Shown here piece by piece: positions 19,224 through 27,836 of a DNA stretch of 64,000 nucleotides. The position numbers were made by a program, and so were the translations under genes. Positions within the stretch are counted from its first letter, which is position 1. Each line of letters begins with the position of its first letter. The notes under the pieces were generated by a model, which saw only the letters and a list, made by a program, of their open reading frames with translations, was not told the origin of the DNA and searched no databases. Source of the stretch: Streptomyces albireticuli (GTDB taxonomy: Bacteria; Actinomycetota; Actinomycetes; Streptomycetales; Streptomycetaceae); NCBI RefSeq assembly GCF_021228125.1, contig NZ_JAJQQS010000003.1, forward strand, positions 124,001-188,000, in the 5' to 3' direction.

Positions 19224-20066
19224 ATGGCCAATGTCGTTCGCGCCGCACTGGTTCAGGCGACCTGGACGGGTGACACCGAGTCGATGATCGCCAAGCATGA
19301 GGAGCACGCCCGCGCGGCCGCCGCGCAGGGCGCGAAGGTGATCGGCTTCCAGGAAGTCTTCAACGCCCCCTACTTCTGCCAGGTGCAGGAGAGCGAGCAC
19401 TACCGCTGGGCCGAGCCCGTCCCCGACGGCCCCACGGTCCGGCGGATGCGGGACCTGGCCCGCGAGACGGGCATGGTGATCGTCGTGCCCGTCTTCGAGG
19501 TCGAGGGCTCCGGTTTCTACTACAACACAGCCGCCGTCATCGACGCCGACGGCAGCTATCTCGGCAAATACCGCAAGCACCACATCCCCCAGGTCAAGGG
19601 CTTCTGGGAGAAGTACTACTTCAAGCCCGGCAATCTCGGCTGGCCCGTCTTCGACACGGCCGTGGGCAAGGTCGGCGTCTACATCTGCTACGACCGCCAC
19701 TTCCCCGAAGGCTGGCGCCAACTCGGCCTGAACGGCGCCCAGATCGTCTACAACCCCTCCGCCACCTCGCGCGGCCTCTCCGCCTACCTCTGGAAGCTGG
19801 AGCAGCCCGCGGCCGCCGTCGCCAACGAATACTTCGTCGCCGCGATCAACCGCGTGGGCCAGGAGGAGTACGGCGACAACGACTTCTACGGCACGTCCTA
19901 CTTCGTGGACCCGCGCGGGCAGTTCGTCGACGGCACCGCGAGCGACACCAAGGAGGAACTGCTCGTCCGCGACCTCGACCTCGGCCTCATCGACGAGGTC
20001 CGGCAGCAGTGGGCGTTCTACCGCGACCGCAGGCCGGACGCGTACGAGGGGCTGGTCCGGCCGTGA
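19224..20066 (+). CDS. Nitrilase-superfamily amidohydrolase, beta-ureidopropionase / N-carbamoyl amidase type
   Basis: 280-residue carbon-nitrogen hydrolase with the Glu-Lys-Cys triad visible: Glu44 (GFQEVF), Lys118 (YRKHH), Cys155 (YICYDRHFPE). The sequence style (FYYNTAAVIDADG, KYRKHHIPQ, GFWEKYYF) resembles beta-ureidopropionase and N-carbamoylputrescine amidase, which release CO2 and NH3 from N-carbamoyl amines. Start ATG at 19224 follows GAAGGAG. It overlaps by 4 nt (GTGA) the aminotransferase and sits with a dihydropyrimidinase. It therefore most likely hydrolyses N-carbamoyl-beta-alanine or a related carbamoyl amino acid in pyrimidine or hydantoin breakdown. Confidence 0.9.
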   Translation: MANVVRAALVQATWTGDTESMIAKHEEHARAAAAQGAKVIGFQEVFNAPYFCQVQESEHYRWAEPVPDGPTVRRMRDLARETGMVIVVPVFEVEGSGFYYNTAAVIDADGSYLGKYRKHHIPQVKGFWEKYYFKPGNLGWPVFDTAVGKVGVYICYDRHFPEGWRQLGLNGAQIVYNPSATSRGLSAYLWKLEQPAAAVANEYFVAAINRVGQEEYGDNDFYGTSYFVDPRGQFVDGTASDTKEELLVRDLDLGLIDEVRQQWAFYRDRRPDAYEGLVRP

Positions 20067-21412
20067 GCCCCGGGAGCGAGCCGCCACCGTCCGGCGGCAC
20101 CCCCGCGACGCACCTCCACGCCCGGCACCGCGCCGTCATGCCCGACTGGCTCTCGCTCTACTACCGCGAGCCCCTGGAGCTCACCCACGGCGAGGGCCGG
20201 CACGTCTGGGACTCCTCCGGCCGCCGCTACCTGGACTTCTTCGGCGGCATCCTCACCACTATGACCGCCCACGCCCTCCCCGAGGTCACCAAGGCCGTCG
20301 CCGAGCAGGCCGCGCGCATCCTGCACACCTCCACCCTCTACCTCGACCGGCACATGGTGGAGCTCGCCGAGCGGATCGCCGCACTCTCCGGCATCCCGGA
20401 CGCCCGCGTCTTCTTCACCACCTCCGGCACCGAGGCCACCGACGCGGCCCTGCTGCTCGCCACCGCCCACCGCCGCTCCAACCAGATCCTGGCGATGCGC
20501 AACAGCTACCACGGCCGCTCCTTCTCCGCGATCGGCGTCACGGGCAACTCCGCCTGGTCACCCACCAGCCTCTCCCCGCTCCAGACCCTCTACGTCCACG
20601 GCGCCGTCCGCACCCGTGGCCCCTACGCCGCCCTGTCCGACGCGGAGTTCACCGCCGCGTGCGTCGCCGACCTGGAGGACGTCCTCGGCCAGGCGCACGG
20701 CAACGTCGCCGCGCTCATCGCCGAACCCGTCCAGGGCGTCGGCGGGTTCACCTCACCGCCCGACGGGCTCTACGCCGCCTTCCGCGAGGTCCTCGCGCGG
20801 CGCGGCATCCTCTGGATCTCCGACGAGGTGCAGACCGGCTGGGGCCGCACCGGCGACCACTTCTGGGGCTGGCAGGCCCACGCCGCGAGCGGCCCGCCCG
20901 ACCTGCTCACCTTCGCCAAGGGCATCGGGAACGGCATGTCGATCGGCGGCGTCGTCGCCCGCGCCGAGGTGATGAACTCCCTGGGCGCCAACTCCATCTC
21001 CACCTTCGGCGGCAGCCCCGTCACCATGGCCGCCGGGCTCGCCAACCTCACCCACCTCCTGGAACACGACCTCCAGGGCAACGCCCGCCGTGTCGGCGGC
21101 CTCCTTGTCGAGCGGCTCCGCGCCGTCGCCGCCGGCCTGCCCCTCGTCCGCGAGGTGCGCGGCCGGGGCCTGATGATCGGCCTCGAGCTGGCCGGACCCG
21201 ACGGCTCCCCCTGGCCCGAGGCGGCCGCCCTCACCCTCGAACACGCCCGGGAGGGCGGGCTGCTGATCGGCAAGGGCGGCCGCGAGGCCGGCACCCTGCG
21301 GATCGCCCCGCCCCTGTCCCTCACCGTCGCCGAGGCCGAGGAGGGCGCGGCCGTCCTCGAAACCGCCCTGCACCGCACGCACACCGCCCTCGCCGGAGAG
21401 GAACGGGCATGA
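20063..21412 (+). CDS. Class III PLP aminotransferase (beta-alanine/omega-amino acid type)
   Basis: 449-residue class III aminotransferase. The DEVQTGWGR motif binds PLP and the Schiff-base lysine is Lys286 in TFAKGIGNG. Family members move the amino group of beta-alanine, 4-aminobutyrate or alanine to pyruvate, glyoxylate or 2-oxoglutarate. Start GTG overlaps the preceding stop, and its own stop overlaps the dihydropyrimidinase start (ATGA), so the three are translationally coupled. In this setting it likely takes beta-alanine or 3-aminoisobutyrate to the semialdehyde; alanine-glyoxylate transamination is the main alternative. Confidence 0.88.
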   Translation: MSPGSEPPPSGGTPATHLHARHRAVMPDWLSLYYREPLELTHGEGRHVWDSSGRRYLDFFGGILTTMTAHALPEVTKAVAEQAARILHTSTLYLDRHMVELAERIAALSGIPDARVFFTTSGTEATDAALLLATAHRRSNQILAMRNSYHGRSFSAIGVTGNSAWSPTSLSPLQTLYVHGAVRTRGPYAALSDAEFTAACVADLEDVLGQAHGNVAALIAEPVQGVGGFTSPPDGLYAAFREVLARRGILWISDEVQTGWGRTGDHFWGWQAHAASGPPDLLTFAKGIGNGMSIGGVVARAEVMNSLGANSISTFGGSPVTMAAGLANLTHLLEHDLQGNARRVGGLLVERLRAVAAGLPLVREVRGRGLMIGLELAGPDGSPWPEAAALTLEHAREGGLLIGKGGREAGTLRIAPPLSLTVAEAEEGAAVLETALHRTHTALAGEERA

Positions 21413-22809
21413 CCACCACGGCCATTCGCGGCGGCCTCGTCATCACCGCCACCGAGGAGATCCCGGCGGACGTCCTGGTCGAGGGCGAGCGGATCGCCGC
21501 GCTCGCCACCCCCGACAGCGCCTTCGCGCGGAGCTGGACCGTCGACCGCACCCTGGACGCCACCGGGAAATACGTCGTCCCCGGCGGCGTCGACGCCCAC
21601 ACCCACTTCGACTTCCCCTTCGGCGGCACCGCCTCCTCCGACACCTTCGAGACGGGCACCCGCGCCGCGGCCTGGGGCGGCACCACCACCGTCGTCGACT
21701 TCGCGGTCCAGTCCCGCGGCGCCTCCCTGCGCGAGGGGCTCGACACCTGGCACGCCAAGGCCGAGGGCACCTGCGCCGTCGACTACGCCTTCCACATGAT
21801 CCTCTCCGATGTGCGGGAGAGCTCGCTCAAGGAGATGGACCTGCTGGTGGGGGAGGGCGTCACCTCCTTCAAGCTGTTCATGGCCTACCCCGGCGTCTTC
21901 TACAGCGACGACGGGCAGATCCTGCGGGCCATGCAGCGCGCCGCCGGCAACGGCGGCCTGATCATGATGCACGCCGAGAACGGCATCGCCATCGACGTCC
22001 TGGTCGAACAGGCCCTGGCCGCCGGGCGCACCGATCCCCGCTACCACGGAGAGGTCCGCAAGGCCCTGCTGGAGGCGGAGGCCACCCATCGCGCCATCGC
22101 CCTGGCCCGCGTCGCAGGCAGCCCGCTCTACGTCGTGCACGTCTCGGCCGAGGAGGCCGTCGCCGAGCTGGCCCAGGCCCGCGACAAGGGCCTCCCGGTC
22201 TTCGGCGAGACCTGCCCGCAGTACCTCTTCCTGTCCACCGACAATCTCGCCGAGCCCGGCTTCGAGGGCGCGAAGTACGTCTGCTCCACGCCGCTGCGGC
22301 CCCGTGAGCACCAGGCCGCCCTCTGGCGGGCCCTGCGCACCGACGACCTTCAGGTCGTCTCCACCGACCACTGCCCCTTCTGCTTCTCCGGGCAGAAGGA
22401 GCTGGGCCGCGGCGACTTCTCGAAGATCCCCAACGGCCTGCCCGGCGTGGAGAACCGCATGGACCTCCTCCACCAGGCCGTCGTCGACGGCCACATCTCC
22501 CGCCGCCGCTGGATCGAGATCGCCTGCGCCGCCCCAGCCCGGATGTTCGGCCTCGCCCCGCGCAAGGGCACCCTCGCCCCCGGAGCCGACGCCGACATCG
22601 TCCTCTACGACCCGCACGCCCGGCAGACCCTCTCCGCCACGACCCACCACATGAACGTCGACTACTCGGCGTACGAGGGCAAGGAGATCACCGGCCGGGT
22701 CGAGACCGTCCTCTCCCGGGGCGAGATCGTCATCGACCGGCGCCGGTACACCGGCCGGGCCGGTCACGGCCGTTACGTACCCCGCGCCACCTGTCAGTAC
22801 CTCGCGTAA
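21409..22809 (+). CDS. Dihydropyrimidinase / hydantoinase
   Basis: 466-residue cyclic amidohydrolase (amidohydrolase superfamily). Metal ligands are visible: HTH at 64-66, the carbamylated lysine Lys155 (TSFKLFMAYPG), MMHAE, VVHVSA and the late Asp in STDHCPF. The reaction is ring opening of dihydrouracil/dihydrothymine or hydantoins to N-carbamoyl amino acids, feeding the amidohydrolase encoded two genes upstream. Starts at ATG overlapping the aminotransferase stop. Length fits the family (450-480). Confidence 0.94.
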   Translation: MTTTAIRGGLVITATEEIPADVLVEGERIAALATPDSAFARSWTVDRTLDATGKYVVPGGVDAHTHFDFPFGGTASSDTFETGTRAAAWGGTTTVVDFAVQSRGASLREGLDTWHAKAEGTCAVDYAFHMILSDVRESSLKEMDLLVGEGVTSFKLFMAYPGVFYSDDGQILRAMQRAAGNGGLIMMHAENGIAIDVLVEQALAAGRTDPRYHGEVRKALLEAEATHRAIALARVAGSPLYVVHVSAEEAVAELAQARDKGLPVFGETCPQYLFLSTDNLAEPGFEGAKYVCSTPLRPREHQAALWRALRTDDLQVVSTDHCPFCFSGQKELGRGDFSKIPNGLPGVENRMDLLHQAVVDGHISRRRWIEIACAAPARMFGLAPRKGTLAPGADADIVLYDPHARQTLSATTHHMNVDYSAYEGKEITGRVETVLSRGEIVIDRRRYTGRAGHGRYVPRATCQYLA

Positions 22810-22820
22810 GGAGCACCACC

Positions 22821-23822
22821 GTGGACTTCGGCCTCGTCCTCCAGACCGACCCGCCCGCCACCGCCGTGGTGGACCTGATGCGCCGTGCCGAGGGCGCCGG
22901 CTTCCGCTACGGCTGGACGTTCGACTCCGCCGTCCTCTGGCAGGAGCCCTTCGTCATCCACAGCCGGATCCTCGATCACACCGAGCGGATCATCGTCGGC
23001 CCGATGGTCACCAACCCCACCACCCGTACCCCCGAGGTCACGGCCTCCACCTTCGCCACGCTCAACGACATGTACGGCAACCGCACGGTGTGCGGCATCG
23101 GCCGCGGCGACTCGGCGATGCGGGTGGCCGGCCGCAAGCCCAACACCCTCGCCACCCTGCGCGACGCCATGCGCGTCATCCGCGACCTCGCGGAAGGCCG
23201 TGAGGCCGACGTCGGCGGCACCACCCTCAAGCTGCCCTGGGTGAAGGACGGCAAGCTGCCCGTCTGGATGGCCGCCTACGGCCCCAAGGCCCTCGCCCTC
23301 GCCGGCCAGGAGGCCGACGGCTTCATCCTCCAGCTCGCCGACCCCTTCCTGACCGAGTGGATGGTCAAGGCCGTCCGCACCGCCGCCGCCGAGGCGGGCC
23401 GCGACCCCGACGCCCTCACCGTCTGCGTCGCCGCCCCCGCCTATGTGGGCGACGACCTCGACCACGCCCGCGAGCAGTGCCGCTGGTTCGGCGGCATGGT
23501 CGGCAACCACGTCGCCGACCTGGTCCAGCGCTACGGCGCCCACTCCGGCCTGGTGCCGGAGGCCCTCACGGCCTATATCGAGCAGCGCCAGGGCTACGAC
23601 TACAGCCACCACGGCCGCGCCGGGAACCCCTCCACGGACTTCGTCCCCGACGAGATCGTCGACCGCTTCTGCCTGCTGGGGCCGGTGGAGGCGCATCGGG
23701 AGCGGTTGGAGGAGCTGCGGGGGATGGGGGTGGATCAGTTCGCGGTGTATGCGATGCATGACGCCAAGGAGGCCACGATCGACGCGTACGGGCGGGAGCT
23801 GGTGCCGGTGCTGGGTGGGTGA
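22821..23822 (+). CDS. LLM-class F420-dependent oxidoreductase
   Basis: 333-residue luciferase-like TIM-barrel protein (TIGR03842-like). Typical features are MDFGLVLQTDPP at the start, GPMVTNPTTRTPEVTAS, and GIGRGDSAMR in the cofactor-binding area. These enzymes use deazaflavin F420 or flavin to reduce or oxidise small substrates. It begins 11 bp after the dihydropyrimidinase with its ribosome site (AAGGAG) over the stop codon, so it is the last gene of the four-gene pyrimidine-type operon. No dihydropyrimidine dehydrogenase is present in the window; this enzyme could supply the redox step, which is speculative. Confidence 0.88.
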   Translation: MDFGLVLQTDPPATAVVDLMRRAEGAGFRYGWTFDSAVLWQEPFVIHSRILDHTERIIVGPMVTNPTTRTPEVTASTFATLNDMYGNRTVCGIGRGDSAMRVAGRKPNTLATLRDAMRVIRDLAEGREADVGGTTLKLPWVKDGKLPVWMAAYGPKALALAGQEADGFILQLADPFLTEWMVKAVRTAAAEAGRDPDALTVCVAAPAYVGDDLDHAREQCRWFGGMVGNHVADLVQRYGAHSGLVPEALTAYIEQRQGYDYSHHGRAGNPSTDFVPDEIVDRFCLLGPVEAHRERLEELRGMGVDQFAVYAMHDAKEATIDAYGRELVPVLGG

Positions 23823-23841
23823 CGGGCAGGGGCGGGCGGTG

Positions 23842-24061
23842 CGCCTGCGGCGGGCCTTTTCCCCATCCCGCCCCTTCCCGAACGGGGCTCCGCCCCGAAC
23901 CCCGGTCCTCAAGCTCCCCCAGCTACCGCTGGGAGGTGCCCCCGGACGGGCTGTCTTTCAGCCCGTCCGGCGTTTGAGGACACCGCGCGTCAGCGCGGAA
24001 AGGGGGTCCGGGGCGCCGGCCCCGGTTCGGGAAGGGGCGGGGTGGGGAAAAGGCCGCCCGC
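23842..24061. repeat. Dispersed palindromic intergenic element, copy 2, carrying a nested insert
   Basis: Between convergent genes. The outer arms pair: a block starting GCCTGCGGCGGGCCTTTTCCCC on the left (20+ bases) and its approximate complement ending near 24061. The central hairpin GGACGGGCT/AGCCCGTCC lies at about 23943-23969. Inside the left half (about 23913-23941) sits a second hairpin element (CTCCC-CCAGC loop GCTGG-GAG) absent from the other five copies. Likely works as a bidirectional terminator. Confidence 0.85.
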
Positions 24062-24066
24062 CCCCG

Positions 24067-25122
24067 TCACGGCACCCGCGCGGTCCACTCCTCCGAGGAG
24101 AACTTCGTCGCGGCCAGCTCCTGTGCCCGTGCCATCTCCTCGGGGGTGACCGAGCCCTCCGCCAGCCCGTACCGCCCCCGGAAGGACTCGATCATCTTCT
24201 CGATCACCGCCGCCCGTGGCAGGCCCGTCTGACGGCGCAGCGGGTCCACCCGCTTCTTGGCGCTCTTCGTGCCCTTGTCGGACAGCTTCTCCTTGCCGAT
24301 GCGCAGCACGTCGAGCATCTTGTCCGCGTCGATGTCGTACGCCATCGTCACGTGGTGCAGCACCGCGCCGGCCGGGCCCACCAGCCGCTTCTGGGCCGCG
24401 CCCGCGATCTTTCCGGAGTCGGTGGCGATGTCGTTGAGCGGCTGGTACCACGCCTTGACGCCCATGCTCTCCAGCGCGCCCAGCACCCAGTCGTCCAGAT
24501 AGGCGTAACTGTCGGCGAAGGACAGCCCCTGGACGAGCGAGTCGGGCACGCACAGGGAGTAGGTGATGGTGTTGCCCGGCTCGACGAACATGGCGCCGCC
24601 ACCGCTGATCCGGCGGACGACGGTCATTCCGTGGCGGGCCGCGCCCTCGGGGTCGACCTCGTTGCGCAGCGACTGGAAGCTGCCGATGATGACCGCCGGA
24701 GCGCCCCACTCCCACACCCGCAGGGTCGGGGGCCGCCGCCCGGCCGCGACCTCGGCCGTCAGCACCTCGTCCAGGGCCATGTGCAGCGCGGGCGGCTGCG
24801 GGCCGTCGTGGACGAGTTGCCACTCGAAGTCGGTCCAGTCGGTGGCGTGCGCCAGCGCCCGGCGGACCGCGACGCCCACGGCCTCGGAGCTGAAGCCGAA
24901 CATCACCGTGCCCTCGGGCAGGGCGGCGTCGATCCGCGCGGCGAGCTGCGGCGCGAGGGTGTCGGCGGGCGCGCCCTCCAGGGCGCGGTTGATGTCCAGG
25001 AGCGCCTCGTCGGGTTCGAGGAAGAAGTCCCCGGCCACCCGGACGTCGCGCAGCAGCCCGTCCTCGACCTCCAGGTCCACGACGACGAGCTTGCCGCCCG
25101 GAACTTTGTACTCGCCGTGCAC
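24067..25122 (-). CDS. Lipoate-protein ligase A family protein with accessory domain at the N terminus
   Basis: 351 residues. The N-terminal 90 residues (HGEYKVPGGKLVVVDLEV, DFFLEPDEALLDINRALEG) look like the lipoate-ligase accessory (C-terminal/LplB) domain. The catalytic BirA/LplA/LipB domain follows, with PTLRVWEW, the RRISGGGAMF lipoate-binding motif, and NDIATDSGKIAGAAQ. E. coli LplA has the opposite order. It should attach lipoate to dehydrogenase E2 or GcvH proteins in the cytoplasm. Start GTG with GGGAGG 8 nt upstream. Convergent with the LLM gene, divergent from the lipoprotein gene. Confidence 0.87.
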   Translation of the reverse strand: MHGEYKVPGGKLVVVDLEVEDGLLRDVRVAGDFFLEPDEALLDINRALEGAPADTLAPQLAARIDAALPEGTVMFGFSSEAVGVAVRRALAHATDWTDFEWQLVHDGPQPPALHMALDEVLTAEVAAGRRPPTLRVWEWGAPAVIIGSFQSLRNEVDPEGAARHGMTVVRRISGGGAMFVEPGNTITYSLCVPDSLVQGLSFADSYAYLDDWVLGALESMGVKAWYQPLNDIATDSGKIAGAAQKRLVGPAGAVLHHVTMAYDIDADKMLDVLRIGKEKLSDKGTKSAKKRVDPLRRQTGLPRAAVIEKMIESFRGRYGLAEGSVTPEEMARAQELAATKFSSEEWTARVP

Positions 25123-25170
25123 GGCTGCGACCTCCCGCTGGTTCTCCGGCCGGCCACCCGGCCGACAGCG

Positions 25171-25196
25171 GAACCAACGGTAACTCCGTGGTTCCG
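25171..25196. promoter_or_regulatory. Inverted repeat in lplA/lipoprotein divergent gap
   Basis: GGAACCA-N12-TGGTTCC, 49 bp upstream of the lipoate ligase start. A possible operator or hairpin; no regulator can be assigned. Confidence 0.35.
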
Positions 25197-25325
25197 GGTT
25201 CCCGTCGCGGGTGGTCCGCATACACTCTGTGTACCCCACAGGTATCACAGGCGTCACTTTCCCCCCACTCCCGCGCCCCCGGCCCGCCGGGCGCCGGTTC
25301 GCGACCGGGTGCGGAGCCATGCGCG

Positions 25326-25335
25326 GAAACGTTTC
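25326..25335. promoter_or_regulatory. GAAACGTTTC palindrome upstream of lipoprotein gene
   Basis: Perfect 10-bp palindrome GAAACGTTTC with partly symmetric GC flanks, 32 bp before the lipoprotein start. It resembles LacI/GalR-family operators, which often centre on CG. No LacI gene is in the window. Confidence 0.3.
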
Positions 25336-25367
25336 GCGCAGTCGTTGTTCCAGGGGGGACCCCGAAC

Positions 25368-25877
25368 ATGAACGCATATACCTCGCACAAGGCGAGACGG
25401 GCCGGCGTGGCCCTGCTCGCCGCGCTGACCCTCGGCTTCGGCGCCGCGGCCTGCGACGACGCCGACACACCGGCCGGTGACAAGCCCTCGGCGTCCGTCT
25501 CCTCGGCCCCGGCCGAACCCTCCGCTTCGCCCGAGCCGGAGTCCACCCCGACGGAGTCCCCGTCCCCTTCGTCGAGCAGCGCGTCACCCACGCCGGCCAC
25601 GACGCCGGACGTACCCGCCCCCGCCCCCAAGGCGGAGGTGCCCGCCTCCGACGGCGGCGCCACGGGCTCCGGCGCGGGCTCCGGTTCCGGCTCCACGTCG
25701 GGCGGGGGCTCGTCGTCCTCGGGTTCGACGTCGGCCGGCTCGTCCTCCACCGGCGGATCCCACGCCGGCGCCTCCGCGGTCTGCAACGACGGCTCGTACT
25801 CCTACTCCGCGCACCGCAGGGGCACCTGCTCCCACCACGGCGGTGTTGCGCAGTGGTTGAAGGATCTGCCTTCCTAG
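25368..25877 (+). CDS. Small secreted Ser/Gly-rich lipoprotein with DUF3761-like tail
   Basis: 169 residues. The basic N terminus and hydrophobic segment end at Cys (GFGAAAC, residue about 29), a plausible though imperfect lipobox. A long low-complexity Ser/Pro/Glu then Gly/Ser linker (residues about 35-140) suits wall spanning. The C-terminal 30 residues (VCNDGSYSYSAHRRGTCSHHGG) match the DUF3761-type Cys-containing domain, function unknown. Start ATG follows a GGGGGGACC purine tract. Ends 5 bp before the next gene, suggesting co-transcription. Confidence 0.8.
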   Translation: MNAYTSHKARRAGVALLAALTLGFGAAACDDADTPAGDKPSASVSSAPAEPSASPEPESTPTESPSPSSSSASPTPATTPDVPAPAPKAEVPASDGGATGSGAGSGSGSTSGGGSSSSGSTSAGSSSTGGSHAGASAVCNDGSYSYSAHRRGTCSHHGGVAQWLKDLPS

Positions 25878-25882
25878 AGGCC

Positions 25883-27718
25883 ATGTTCACGACGCGGCCC
25901 ACTCTCCAGGGCACCTTCGGCATGGTGGCCTCCACCCACTGGCTCGCCTCGCAGTCGGCCATGGCCGTCCTGGAGAGCGGCGGCAACGCCTTCGACGCCG
26001 CCGTCGCCGCGGGCTTCGTCCTGCACGTGGTCGAACCACACATGAACGGACCGGCCGGCGAGGCGCCCGCGATCCTGGCGCCCGCCGGCGGCCCGGTGCG
26101 CGTCCTGTGCGGCCAGGGGCCCGCACCCGCCGGGGCGAGCATCGCGCACTACACCTCGCTCGGCCTCACCCTCGTCCCCGGCACCGGGCCCCTCGCCGCC
26201 CCGGTGCCCGGCGCCTTCGACGCCTGGCTGCTCCTGCTGCGCGACCACGGCACCCGGACGCTCGCGGACGTCCTCTCCTACGCCATCGGCTACGCCGAGC
26301 ACGGCCACGCGCCCGTCCCCGACATCGGCACGACCGTGCGCACCGTGCGCGAACTGTTCACCACCGAGTGGCCGGACTCCGCCGCCCTGTACCTACCCGG
26401 CGGCCGCCCGCCCACGCCCGGCAGGCTCTTCCGCAACCCCGCGCTCGCGGCCACCTGGCGGCGTCTGCTGACCGAGGCCGACGCCGCCGGCGGCAGCCGC
26501 GAGCGGCGCATCGACGCCGCCCGCCGCGTCTGGCGCGAGGGTTTCATCGCCGACGCCCTCCTGCGCGCCGCCGCCCGTCCCACCCTGGACACCTCCGGCG
26601 CCCGCCACACCGGCACCCTCACCGGCGACGACCTCGCCGGCTTCCGCGCCGGTTACGAGGAGCCCGTCACCCACGACTGGCACGGCTGGACCGTCTGCAA
26701 ACCCGGCCCCTGGTCCCAGGGCCCGGTCCTGCTCCAGCAGCTCGCCCTGCTCCCGGAGCACCCCGACGCCCTGGAGTACGGCAGCCCCGGCTACCTCCAC
26801 ACCCTCATCGAGGGTGGCAAGCTCGCCATGGCCGACCGCGAGGCCTGGTACGGCGACGCCGCGCACAAGGAGACGGCGGGCGAGGAGGCCGCGTACGGAG
26901 AGCCCGGCGTCCCCCTGCGCGCCCTGCTCTCACCCGAGTACAACGCCGCGCGCCGCGCCCTGATAGGCGACACCGCCTCCCACGCCCTGCGCCCCGGCAG
27001 CCCCGACGGCCGTACGCCCCGGCTGCCCCGGTACGTCACCGAGGCCGCGACGGACCCGGCGGCGCCCGCCTCCCCGGGCGCGGGCGAGCCGACCGTCACC
27101 GCCGAGGGCGCCACCCGCGGCGACACCTGCCACCTCGACGTCGTCGACCGCTGGGGCAACATGATCTCCGCGACGCCCAGCGGCGGCTGGCTCCAGTCCA
27201 ACCCCGTCGCCCCGGAGCTCGGATTCCCCCTCGGCACCCGCCTCCAGATGGCCTGGCTGGAGGACGGCCTGCCCAATTCGCTCACCCCCGGCCGCAGGCC
27301 GCGCACGACCCTCACCCCGTCCCTGGCCCTGCGCGACGGCGAGCCCGTCCTCGCCTTCGGCACCCCGGGCGGCGACCAGCAGGACCAGTGGCAGCTGCAC
27401 TTCTTCCTGGCCGCCGCCCTGCGCCCACCCGTGCGCGGCGGCCTCGACCTCCAGGGCGCCGTCGACGCGCCCAACTGGCACCAGGAGTCCTTCCCCAGCT
27501 CCTTCCACCCGCGTGCCATGCGCCCGGGCGCCGTGACGGTCGAGGCCCGGGTCGGCGAGGCGGCCGTCGCGGAGCTGCGGCGCAGGGGGCATGACGTGAC
27601 CGTGGGGCCGCCGTGGTCGGAGGGGCGGCTGTGCGTGGTGGCGCGCGACCCGGAGACCGGCGTCCTGTCGGCCGCCGCCAACCCCCGGGGGATGCAGGGC
27701 TACGCGGTGGGGCGCTGA
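25883..27718 (+). CDS. Gamma-glutamyltransferase-family protein, cytoplasmic
   Basis: 611 residues without a signal peptide. GGT-family landmarks: ESGGNAFDAAVAAG near the start, the ALYLPGGRPP segment, the probable nucleophile Thr in RGDTCHLDVVDRWGN, and the FGTPGGDQQDQW loop (usual form SPGGS). The small-subunit region differs from the secreted GGT at 14522, so substrate is likely another gamma-glutamyl or acylated amino compound, as for cephalosporin-acylase-like relatives. ATG at 25883 follows AGAGG with tight spacing; the upstream lipoprotein gene ends at 25877. Confidence 0.86.
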   Translation: MFTTRPTLQGTFGMVASTHWLASQSAMAVLESGGNAFDAAVAAGFVLHVVEPHMNGPAGEAPAILAPAGGPVRVLCGQGPAPAGASIAHYTSLGLTLVPGTGPLAAPVPGAFDAWLLLLRDHGTRTLADVLSYAIGYAEHGHAPVPDIGTTVRTVRELFTTEWPDSAALYLPGGRPPTPGRLFRNPALAATWRRLLTEADAAGGSRERRIDAARRVWREGFIADALLRAAARPTLDTSGARHTGTLTGDDLAGFRAGYEEPVTHDWHGWTVCKPGPWSQGPVLLQQLALLPEHPDALEYGSPGYLHTLIEGGKLAMADREAWYGDAAHKETAGEEAAYGEPGVPLRALLSPEYNAARRALIGDTASHALRPGSPDGRTPRLPRYVTEAATDPAAPASPGAGEPTVTAEGATRGDTCHLDVVDRWGNMISATPSGGWLQSNPVAPELGFPLGTRLQMAWLEDGLPNSLTPGRRPRTTLTPSLALRDGEPVLAFGTPGGDQQDQWQLHFFLAAALRPPVRGGLDLQGAVDAPNWHQESFPSSFHPRAMRPGAVTVEARVGEAAVAELRRRGHDVTVGPPWSEGRLCVVARDPETGVLSAAANPRGMQGYAVGR

Positions 27719-27836
27719 CGAGCACCGGGGAGGACGAGGGAGCCTCGCGGCGTGCGGGGCGAGCCGTTCACCTCCGGGACACGGTGAGGCCATCGCCGCG
27801 CCCCCGATTGTCGGTGGGGCGTGGTTCGATGGACGT

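Noticed and set aside
25326..25335. Catabolite-type LacI operator controlling the lipoprotein gene
   Set aside because: The palindrome is only 10 bp with imperfect flanks and no LacI gene is near, so it is listed only as a weak site, not as a finding.
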